A DNA stretch of 64,000 nt from positions 1 through 64,000 of the forward strand of contig DAIMZH010000013.1 in assembly GCA_036734105.1 (NCBI GenBank), read 5' to 3'. A program made the translations under genes and the position numbers. Source of the stretch: Azoarcus_F sp036734105 (lineage in GTDB: Bacteria > Pseudomonadota > Gammaproteobacteria > Burkholderiales > Rhodocyclaceae). Below the pieces are notes generated by a model. The model did no database searches and was not told the origin of the DNA. It saw only the letters and a program-made list of their open reading frames with translations. Positions 9,025 to 21,000 of the stretch are shown in pieces; within the stretch, counting starts at the first letter, position 1, and every line of letters starts with the position of its first letter.

Positions 9025-12000
9025 TCACACTGCCAGACCATCTACCCAGTAGTCAAAGTAGAAAGCGTCGTTTACTGCTGCTCCAGCACCCCACGGTTGA
9101 TTGGCGGGCTCACCCAGCAGATAGGCCACCTCCAGTTGCTCGCCCGTCTGTTCGGCTTCGGCTATTGCAAAGAAGGTGAGATCGCCGAGGCCGACTTCAT
9201 CAGCCGCGTCGGTTGGTATGGCAACGGGGTCACCCAGACCAGAGAAGGCTTGTTCCTCGCCCGATGCTGTATCCAGACTGAGCTGCTGATCAAAGCTATC
9301 ACCGGTAGAGTCACCTTGCAACTCGAAGCCAGGTAGAGTGCTGTTGCTGGTGTCACCCTCAGTTTCTCCACCTTCATCGCCTGCAAGCGCGCTGAAGAAG
9401 GACACTCCCAGCACAGCCTCGCCTTCACCGGACTCATCATCACCACCCTCTTCAGGTGCAATGGCAGGCTCAGGCTCCGGATTGGCACGATAGTTTCGAA
9501 TCCACTCAAGCGCGTCTTCAAAGCTGACGACGATTGGGCCTCCAGGATCGGGGAGCACTCTCGGCGGCGGCAAGATGACGACGCCACTACCAGGCCTGTC
9601 GGTGACCCGCGTGACGGTTGAGTCGACATTCGAGCTCTGCTGGTAAACCTTGCCATCGGCAAAGACCACAAAACTCAGACTGCCATCCGGGCGTGTAATC
9701 GTGCTCACCAACCCTCTCGGCACTTCGAGCTCGAAGTTGCTGACATCGGTCTTGACCGGCGCTCCATCGCCTGGTTGTGGACCGTAGCCCTTCATCAGAA
9801 GAGTGTCTGCCCTGACCTCGCTGGCGCCATCACCACGGATGACACCGTCCGCTTCAAGCGTAATCCTGCCATCCGATTCGATGTCTGCACCGACATTGAT
9901 ATCCTGTCCGGCGTCAAGTGCGATATCGGCGTCAGACTGCACGACACCACCCACATTGATGTCACCGTCACGCGCCTCAACCAGTATCTCGCCGGTACCA
10001 CTCGTCTGCAAATCACCCAGGCCGACATCCTGCGCCGCAGTCAGGCTGATATTCCCTGTACCGGCGTCCAGTTGGCTATCGGTCGACAGGGTGATGCTGC
10101 CATTGCTGGACTGGACCTCGATTGTGCCAACCCCTCCGCTGAGGATATCCGCCGAGTCAAGGGCCACATCCTGATCTGCGAGGACAATGATGTCGCCGCT
10201 GCCGCTCAGGATGTCGGCGCCGGTGTTGGCGGTGAGGCTGCCNNNNNNNNNNNNNNNNNNNNNNNNNNNNNNNNNNNNNNNNNNNNNNNNNNNNNNNNNN
10301 NNNNNNNNNNNNNNNNNNNNNNNNNNNNNNNNNNNNNNNNNNCCGACGGTGATGTCGCCTTGTGCCGCCAGTCTGGCGCTGCTGCCGGTGGCGGTGAGGT
10401 TGCTGTCTCCGGCCATGGTCACTACGCCTGCTTCAGCATTGATGCTGATCGAGCCCTGAGCAGCAGTTGCAACATCCACTCCGGTTGCGCTCCCGCTACC
10501 AATGAACACGTCGTCAGCGGCCTTCAGGGTGATATCGCCCGTAGTGCTCCTCACGTCACTGTTGATAATGAGGTCGCTGCCTGCGCCAGTCGCCTGAACG
10601 AGGATACTGCCGCTGCCGTGTGCGACGACTGCGCGACCATCAGTATTGCCTGCACCCGTGCCGTCATTCAGGGTCACACTACCGTTCGCAAGCAGCACAA
10701 TATTGCCGTTGCCTGCCATGGTGACCAGATCGGACAAAGCGGCCCCGGCTACGGTGCCAGCAGCCAGGCCTGCGCTACCCACACGATCAACCACCACATC
10801 AGCAACCGTATCCACCGTGACAGCACTGCTTTCGGTGACGAAGACACCACCGTTGCTGGCGCGAGCTGCGAGGGTCATGACTTCGGTTTCGATGTGGTTC
10901 GCGCCTGAACCAATGGCTGTTCCAGCCTGCATGCGCAGTGAGTGAGCAAAGACATCGACCACCGAGTCACCTGCCGCTGCTGCGTCTGTGATGGTGCCAG
11001 AACCAGCGCGGATCAGCACATTACCCCAGTTGTTCTGGTCTGTGAGTGTCGATGCGGCACGATCGCTTTGCGCACGGGCATCGAGCAGTCCGACGACGAC
11101 GTTGGTGGCAGCATCGACACGGATGTTGCCAGCGTTGGTTTGCACTTGCGTGCCATCGGCCATGGCAATGGTGCCAGTGGTCGCAATCAGGTCTACCGTG
11201 CCTGCTGTGGTGAAAATGTCCCCACGGCTCACACCAACACCCGCAATTTGCAGACGCAAGTCACGTTGCGCCACGATGCTGACATTGCCCGAACCGGCAT
11301 CAACAGCCGCATTCATCAGGATGTCTCTGCCAGTGTCGGCGCTTGTTGCCAAAAGTACGTTGCCGCTGGCGGTCGTGATCCCGTTGCCGTTGCTGTCGCC
11401 GTCATTGAGCGTCAGATCGGTGGCTGCACTCAGAACGATGGCGCCGGCAGCGGTGGTGACGTCGCTCTGGGTACTGGCTACTTCAGTCAGGCCCGCAGTG
11501 CCATCTACTTGTCGTACCGTGGTCGTAAGCTGCCCGGTCGCCACGCTGGTGGTGTCGTGCATGAAGATGCTGCCAGCCGCGCTGTTTGCGCTTAGCGTGG
11601 TCACAGTGGTTTCCAGACGGTTCGCGGCAGTACCCACGCCGTTCTGCGCATCGATCAACAAGCCTGCAGCCAGCACATTGGTGCTGGTCACCGGCGTCTG
11701 GTTGTCGAGCACGGAACCCGCTGTCGTGATCAAGGCTACGTTGCCAGTGCCAGCATTGATCAGACCCAGATTGATGCTGCCACCGGCCTCAAGACGCACA
11801 TGGCCGTTACCCGACGTAACAGTTGCTCCGTCGTCCATGGTGATGGCGCCACCTGCCTTGCTGTAAATGGTCGCAGCAGTCGCCGCGCCATTGGTGCTGA
11901 CGATGTTGGCAATGCCACGCATCTGGATATTGTCAGAAGCAAGCAGACTTACATGACCAGTTCCGCCAAGTACCTGCCCTTGCAGGTTCAGGTCGCCGGC

Positions 12001-15000
12001 GCGTGCGTGGAGTAGCACGTTGCCCGAACCATCTGCATTTACACCGCGGGAGTTGGGTGTGGGTGCAGTTTCCGAGGCACCCGGATTCACGGTAATCGAG
12101 CCTGCCTCAATCACAATCGCGCCGTTCGTGATGGTGTTGACATCTTCCTGCTGCGCATCGGTGGTCGCGGTCACTGCCGCATTGCTGCCCACGGTGTTGA
12201 CCGAAATCGCAGCCACGGTGTCGATGATCAGGGCATCGACTTCGTTGATGAACACACCGTTGGCGCGAGCCGATGCGCTCAGCGTGACGACCTGAGTGTC
12301 GATGGCGTTGACCGTGGTGCCGTTGTTGCCAATGCCCACCGTGGCGTTCAGGCGCAGGTTGTTGGCGATGATGTCGCGGTGTGCGTCGCCACCATCCAGG
12401 ATGGAACCCGCCACGATGCTGACGTTTCCGGTGCCAGCGTGCAGCCCACCCAGGGTGATGATGTTGGTTGCAGTGGCGGCACCAACAGGCTTGGCCATGT
12501 AGCGGATGTTGCCATTGTTGGTCGTTGCCAGCGCGCCGTCGGCCATGGCGATGGCGCGTGTTGCCTGAACATCAATGGTGTTGCCGCTGCCTTGCGTCTC
12601 GATATCGGCGTTTTGCAGCAAGTCACGGCCTGCATTGACGCTGATGTGACCTGCAGAGCTGGTCATGTTGGCACCCAGCGTGATGTCGCTGGTCGCGCCC
12701 GTGGCCTTGAACAACAGGTTGCCGGCGGCTGTGACCGTACCGCCATTAGCGGCGGACAAGGTTTCGATGCTGCCCGCTGTGGTCTGCAGCACCAAATGGC
12801 CTGCCGAGTTCAGATCGCTCTGCGCTNNNNNNNNNNNNNNNNNNNNNNNNNNNNNNNNNNNNNNNNNNNNNNNNNNNNNNNNNNNNNNNNNNNNNNNNNN
12901 NNNNNNNNNNNNNNNNNNNNNNNNNNCCACGCCCGTGGTGACGATGCGCAGTTCGTCGGCTACGACGTTCAGGGCCGCGCCGTTGTTGTCGGTAATCGTT
13001 TCCGCGCTCAGGCTGACATCTGCCAGGGTGCTCAGGCCGCCCAGCGCCAGTGTGGTGGTGGCCACATAGCGGATGTTGCCGTTCTGTGCGTCGGTCGTGG
13101 CGCCGTCGGCCATGTCGATGGCGTTGGCACGTACGTCGATGCTGCCTGTGCCGCTGGTGACAATGTCACCCGCCGCCGCTTGTGTCAGCGCACCGCTGAC
13201 CGCCAGGCTGATGTGACCACTACCGGCATCTACGCCTGCGTTGAGCGTCAGGCCACCCGTGACCTCGAGCAGCACGTTGCCGCTGCCTGCCGCCACCAGG
13301 GCCGGGGTGCTGGCCGTGCCAGCATTCAGGACGACGTCACCACCGGCCTTGAGCACGATGGCCCCGTCGCTGGTGGTGCGCAGGTCTTCGCCGGTGTCGG
13401 CTGCCGTTGTGCTTGCCGATGCGTCTGCTGCAACCCGCTCAACCGTCACGCTCAGGCTGTCGACGGTCACGCCGTCGGTTTCGGTGATGAAGAGGCCACC
13501 GCTGTCGGCTTGGGCCGCCAGACGCGTGACCGTGGTTTCGATGTGGTTGGTGCCAGAGCCAATGCCCGTGCCTGCTTGCAGGATCAGGTCAGAGGCGCTG
13601 ATGTTCACCGCGTTGGCATCGCTGCCCACGTCGATGATCGAACCGTCTGTTCCGGCGATCAGGGCGACATGGCCGGTGCCTGCGTTGATGACGGCCAGGG
13701 CGATGCCGTTGTTGACTGCGTCTGCTGCGTTGGCGTTGCCCGCCTCCAGGCGGATGTTGCCATCGTTGCTCGTCGTGCTGGTCGCTGCACCCATCAGGAT
13801 GTCGTCACCGGCCAGCAGGTCTATGGTCTTGTCTGCACCGCTGGCGGTGATGTTGGCGTTCTGGACGATGTCACGACCGGCATCCAGGCTGATGTGGCCG
13901 CCGCTGCTGAGCACGCTTGCGCCCAGCGTGATGTCGCTCGTTGCATCGCCAGCCTGCAGCAGCAGGTTGTCTGCTGCACTGACTGCGCCACCCGCTTCGG
14001 TCGTGATCGAGCCCGCTGTGGTCTGCAGCACCAAATGGCCTGCCGAGTTCAGATCGCTCTGCGCTGCGTCGGCGGTTGCGGTCAGCGTGGTGCCGTCCAG
14101 ACCGACCTGATTGACGTTGATGGCGTTGAGCGTGCCGATGGTGATGGCGTTGGCTTCGGTCAGGAACAGGCCACCGGTGCCGGTGCCAGCCACGTTGGCT
14201 GCCAGACGATTGACGCTGATCTCCAGGTGGTCTGTGTTCGTGCCCGCGCCTTGTCCGTCTGCCACGCCCGTGGTGACGATGCGCAGTTCGTCGGCTACGA
14301 CGTTCAGGGCCGCGCCTGCGTCGGTGATGCTTTCTGCGCTCAGGCTCACGTCACCAGCACCGGTTGTCTGGACAGCGCCCAGCGTCATGGCGCCGTTGGC
14401 CACCACACGGATGTTGGCGTTGGTCGTGCTGAACACTGTGTCGGCATTCATGGTGATTGCCGAGCCCACGCCAGTGGCCCGCACATCAATCGTGCCTCCG
14501 ACGGTGCTGAGATCACCTGCTGCAGAATAGGTTTGCGCACCACTGGAGACTGCTGAAATATGGCCACTATCGGCATTCAAACCTGCATTCAGGGCGAATG
14601 CTCCCGCCACCGCCTCAAGGCGGACATTGCCTGAGCCAGTCGCTGTCACTGCCTGATCGACGGTCAGGTTGCCGGCCTGTGTCACGCTGGCGCGCAACAC
14701 GATATTGCCGTTACCCGAAGCCGAGAGGCCAGCCAGCGCGATACCTGCGCCGTGGTCGTCTGTCGTGCCTGCGGCATTGACTCGCTTCACCTCGACTGCC
14801 GAAACAGATCCAACCGTCACCCCATTCGCTTCGTCGACAAACAGGCTGCCGTTAACGCTGTTCGCGGCAAGCGTCATAACGTTCATGCGTAGCGCATCGG
14901 CCGATGCGCCAATTCCAGCGCTCGCCTCAAGACGCAACTGGGCAGATTCGATATTGAGCACGGAGCCGCTGCCAGCCGCCCGCTCGATTGCGCCAGCAGC

Positions 15001-18000
15001 GGCATTCACGGAAACCGCCGCCGTGCCAGCCACCACGCGACCCAAGGTAACCGAGGTGCCCGCCTGCAAGCGGACATTGCTGTTGTTGGTGTTGATTGAA
15101 GCCCCTGAGCCGAGGGTAATCGCCCCTGATCTCGCCCACAGGTCGATGGTCTGATCCACCGCAAAGGCTCGTAACGTGGCGGTCGTGGCCGGTTGATTCA
15201 TCAGGATGTGCTGCGCAGCATCCAGGGAAACGCTACCGGTTTGCGACTGCACATTCGCCCGGATGTCGACATCACCATCAACAGCACGCAACAGGATATT
15301 GCCGTGCGCATTGATCGCATGGTCGACCACAAGTGTCCCTGTGTTTGCCAGGACCACGACCTGGCCACCAGTGCCCAGCGTGCTGATGCCGCTTTCCACT
15401 ACGGTCAGGCCATCGGTTTCGGTGATGTACACACCACCGGAGGCGCTGTTGCTGACCGCGAGCTGGGCCACCTGCGTCTGGATCGCCTTGCTGTTGCTAC
15501 CCACGCCGGTGCCTGCGGTGATCGCGAGCTTGCCATCGGTCACATCGTTGGCGTCGATGTTCAGGTCGCCTTCCGCACGAGCACTGCTGATGGCGCCGCC
15601 AGCGGTCAAGGTGACGCCCGCGCCTGACTCAACCAAGCCCAGCGCGATATTACCGGACGTTGCGGTCAGCTCAACTGAACCCGGTGTTGCCAACGGTCCA
15701 ACCGACCGAATCAGGCTATCCGCAGCCATGGTGATGTTTTGTGCTGCGGTGTAACTGACCGCACCACCTGCTGAACGCACATCCGAGTTCTGGGTAATTG
15801 AGCCCGTCGTGGCGGCAAGGGTAATCGCGCCCGATTCGCTTGCCTGAATCCAGCTTGACGCTCCGACACTTTGGGTGATGTCACGGCCAGCGATCAGGTC
15901 GATGCTACCCGCCACCGTCGTCACATGGCGATTCACCAGAATATCGCTGGTGGCACCCTGGGCCTCAAGCCTGACATTACCGTCGCCAGCCACTGTCACG
16001 CCATCGCCTGCACTCGCCAGGGTAATCGTGCCAGCCGCAGCGACAACCGTGATATGCCCTTCGCCATTCACGTTGGTCTGGGCAATACGATTGACCGTCA
16101 CATCACCGGAAATCGCGGGTATGCCACCGCTTATCGGATAGTTGATTGTCGAGCGTGCTGCCAACACAGTCAGGCTAATGTCACCTTCTTCACCGACATT
16201 GTCAGCCGTCACCTGATTGACTTCCAGCCACGGCAACAGAATGCCATTGACTGCGCGCGCCTGCAGGCCAGGCACCCGGATTGCCTCGTTGAGAGCGCCA
16301 TCGAAATCGGGGTCAGGATTCTCCTGACGGATATTGCCGCTTTCGGAGTACAGCACCAGGGTTCCGGTTTCCGGACGACTCTGACGACCCACCTCAATGG
16401 CATTGAAGATGCGGATATCGCCGCGTGCGTCGAGCTTGAGCGTTCCATCAACACGCAAGATATAGTCAGCGTTGTCGTAGTCTTCGACACGGATGTTGTT
16501 GCCGTAGATCTCCAGATTGGTCAGCGTCGTGAAGCCACCGGATGTGTTGATGGCCCCTATTCTCACGTTTCCGTTCATCAGGGGGTCGGTGTGCTCGCCC
16601 TGTTTGTGACCCACCACGATGGTGCCGAAGTCCGCGTCGCGGATCTTGGCCAGCAGCTCATTGCTGAGGTTGAGCACGCCGGATGCGTTGTTGATCGGAG
16701 ACGCAAACTCAATGTCATTTGCCAATGTCGTGGTGCGCAAGGTCAGCGTGCCATCACGCACGCCCGCGGCATCGCGTCTGAACGAGTTGTTGATGCCGGA
16801 AAGCGACAGGTCGTCCGTCTCAATCAAGACATCGCCTGAACCGTGGAACACCACATTGCTGCCAAAGAGGACGTTGGTTGTTCCGAGAATGGTCAGACTG
16901 CCACCAGCCAGAATGGTCAGGTTGCCGTTAAAGCTGACGGTACCGCCAGCCTCGATGACCACATCACCCGCAACGGTCACATTGCGCTGGAAGGTGACAT
17001 CGTCTGCGGCTGTGATGGTCAAGGTTTCAAGCGGCGTTGTATTGCCAACCTGCCCCTCGAAATAGACGCTCCCGCCCGCATCCAGCGTGAGTCTGTCTCC
17101 CGGCCCTGTAAGGGCGTTCACATTGTGCGTTGAGTTTGAACCAAAAATGATGTCCTGACCGGCGGTAATGGTGATATCGCCATTGACCAGTACAGAATCG
17201 AAATAGCTTTGCGACAACGGCACCGTTACGTCACTGCTGATCGTGGTGGTGTTCCCCGAACCGTAGATCGTCAGCGACCGGGCTTCGAGCGGAGCGTCGA
17301 TATAGACATGCCCGCCCCTCAACGGCGCTTTCAGCACCAGGTTGTCGTGGAAGACGACAGGCAACAAATTGCCGTCAGCATCAACCCCGTCAACAATCCG
17401 GATAGTGGATGAGAAGTTGCCATCGCCAAACACGATCTGGCCGAAACCCGCTTGCAACTGGCCGATCTCCTCCAGGCTGAGATGCAGGGATGCCTGCTTG
17501 ATTTCATCCGCAATCAAATCGCCAAGCACAATCGGCCTGCCCTGATCAACAGTCCGTATCACGAGATCAGCGCCTGAGCTGCGCAGGGCTTCGTTGATCT
17601 CGAGCACGTTGGATACCAGCAGGATGTCCTCTCCGCCGGCGTCGACCGCGCTTCCGACAGTCTTACTACCGCTGAGGTTGGACACATCGGTCGAGCCGCC
17701 CCGTGATCCGCTGCCACCCGCAGTGCTGACAACCTTGGTTGCCCCGGTTGCCATCACCGACACGTTCATGCGTTCGGCACTGCTGGCATTGAGCTCGACC
17801 GCATCGACAACGATGGCCAATGGGCTGAACAGGAAGGCCTGTACGTTTTCTCCGGGAATCGTGACAAAGGGATCATCAAAGTCCGGGGCATTGATCACCC
17901 CTCCCGGAGTATCAAGCTTGCGCCCGATCTCATTGCCGGCCACCAGTGTCAAGGTGCCACCGGTCGTCTGAATATAGGTCCGGTTGGCTTCACGAAGCAC

Positions 18001-21000
18001 CACATCGTGAGCAATTGGCGCTGCCGGGCGTTCCAGCTCGGGAATATCCGTGCGGATTTCGCCGGTCGCTTGGTCGACCGAGAACTTGCCGTTGCGCAAG
18101 GCCCAATCGAAGAGCGGATCAAATGCGCCGTCGGCCGTGGTACGCCAGCCCACTGCGTAAGGATTGTTCAGAATCGAACCCTGCAAGGCCCGCAGGGTGA
18201 TGTCGCCGTCACCGGCTACCCGGATACCATCGCTGAGCAGAATGTCGCCAGACTCCGCCACCACGGTGACCTCACCACCCTGGGTGGTGATCGCACCGAT
18301 ACGTGACGGCGCGGCTGCGCCCAGCGTGACTTCACCCTGCGCGTAAAGCAGCACCCCCCCCGAACCGGCTGCCTCGATCCCGTGGTGTCCGGTAGCCAAG
18401 ACAATGCCAGCCGGAATGGCCGTGTTCAGCGCGGTGGTTTCGATATCGATCAGACCATCACCGGCATTCACCACCCGCTCAACGGTCAAGCCACCAAGAT
18501 TGCGCAGCGCAATGCCACCGCTCGCGTCACTGCCTGTGTTGCGCAGATCAACGCTGCGAACCTGAACCTCCATGGCACCGTCATCCGCAATGCCATTGAC
18601 GGCCTGCACGACCAGCCGTGCCGTGGACGCGACAATATCCAGCGCACCGTCACCCGCATCGAGCAGAGCACCGCCTGTGGTAATCCTCAGGTCTGCACTG
18701 CTGGTGGTGCGCAGTTTGCCCAGCGTCAGATCGCCACCGGCATCAATCTCGATGGCACCGGAACCCGCGCTCACGAAGGTGGCCGGGTCCATGGTCATCA
18801 CACTACCGGAACGCAGCGTCATGGCGCCACCGCTGGAGGTGATCTGCGCTTGAGGCGCAAAGCTCAGCGCACCGGCTGCGTTCAATGTCACCGCACCGAT
18901 GCCGCTGCTGATGCTGTCGTTGAGGGCGATATTGCCGTTTGCGGTCGTGGTGACGGACAAGGCTGAGGAGCCAGTCAGCGTCAGCGGGCCGTCGATACCA
19001 AGGTTGCCCTGTACGTTCAGCGTGACCGGCGCGCCACCATGGTCAAGGCGCTCAAGCACCAGCCCCTGCTGGTTATTGACGGTCACCGCGCCATGTGCGA
19101 TCAGGTCCAGACTGGCGACGCTCATCGTGGCATTAAAGAAGCCTTCGCCAGCGGCCTTCTGCGCTTCGCTCAAATTGAGGCCGGTGACCACGCGGGCCCC
19201 TTCGCTGAACGCGGCTGCGGACGCGGCACCCGATGTCGGGGTATTGATGGTGACCGAACCACCAGCCAGCACGGTGAGGCGGCCACCGCTTCCGGTGAGG
19301 TTGTTGATGATGACGTTGCCGGTCTCGGCGATGATGGTCACGTCGCCACCGGCGACCGTCAGGGTATCGATGACAATATCCCCGGCCTGGGTCACGGTAA
19401 AGTCACCGTTACCGGTCATGACGACATTCAGCGCGTCCACGCTGGTGGTGACCGCCAGCTCTCCCCTGGAGCTCAGGTTAAGTTCGCTGGCGGTAATCAG
19501 GCCACCGACGGCAGCGCTGCCCTGCGGCGCTTCTATGGTCATGATGCCGCCGCTGCTGCCGCGGCCGACATCCATGTCGGACACCACCACCACATCGCCA
19601 GTCACGCTGCCCAGCGTGATCTGGTTTCCGGTATAAACCGGCAAGGCCACCACGGTGAGATTCCCGGAGGGACGGACTGCATAATTGCTGCTGGCACGCT
19701 CAGGGATGATGACCACGAAATCGCCAACCGGCGTCAACTCTGCAACCGTTGCCCGCACAAACACATTGGCCGAGAACGGCAGGTTAACCGTCTTGGCTGT
19801 CAGGGTCAGCGTGGCACCGCTTGCCATTGCGGTGACTGGTGCCAGCGGAGCAGCATTGATCTGATCTCGCAGCGCCTCCAGTACAGCGGGGAGACTGCCG
19901 CTCTTGGCACTGTAGCGGGTCCCGTCGATCACCACCTCGTAGCTGGCATCGGCGTTGAAGGTGCCGCCGACAGTCAGCGCGGTCACCTGCGCCTGATCCG
20001 CGCCAGCAGACTGGACCGGGGCGGATGGGGAGGCAGCAAATGCAAGGCCCGGATCAAGGTCAACTTCGGTTCGACTCGACACCTGCGTGCTGAGTACTGC
20101 GAAGGGCGTGTTGATCTCACCCTGGAGCCGCAGCTTGTCCGTACCGTTTACCGTTACCGTGACTGGCACTCCAGCGGTCACGAATGCAGCATTGAGCGAA
20201 CCAGCCAGAGATCCGAGATTATCAGCGACGAAGTCGACAGTGACCGACTGATCGCCGCCGCCATCCACATTGATCTCGATCGCGAAGCGGTTACCCGCCA
20301 ACTGCTCGGTGCTTAGCGTCAACTCACTGATCTGGCTACGCTCCTGGCCCGCGCTGACTAGCTCGGGGATCACGTTGGCCACGGCACTACCTGGCCCGAC
20401 CACTACGCGCTGCAACGAGAACGGTTGATTGTTCAATCCAACCAGGGTCAAGGTGCCGCTTCCATGATCATAGCTGGCGCTGGCGATGGCGGAATCGCCC
20501 GCCAACTTGACTGCCAAGGCATTTGCCAGCGATTCGAAACCAGCGATCTGACGCTGGCTGATGCTGACATCAATCGATTCGATCAAAATTTGCCGTGTGT
20601 CGTCGGGGACAGAAGACAGCGTCAGGCTGCGGCTCGCCGCATCGTGTGAGGCGGTGATCAAATCGGTGAATTCGGTGCTGATCTGCCCTGCCAGCGCACC
20701 GAGCACGGCATTCCAGTTGGTGGCCACGCCGTCCGCGCCGGCCTGCACCGCAAAGCGGGCACCATTGACCTCAACCGCGACGATGTGGCCAGCATTGAGA
20801 GTACTGGGGAAGGTGACCGTCATGTCTTCGGCAAAGCCGGTTGCGGCGTCCTGATTGGTGAACACCGGGGCACCGGGTTGACTTGCAGTCTGCTCGACGG
20901 TAGCTGCGGTGACCGAGTAGGCGACACCGCCCACCACTACCTGCAGCGCCACGTCCCGGGTCGAAGTGTCGGCAAAGACGATGCGGTTTTCCTGCCCGAC

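Noticed and set aside
10420..15600. CRISPR-like direct repeats
   Set aside because: The repeats are in-frame coding repeats of 580-720 bp without short conserved repeat-spacer structure.
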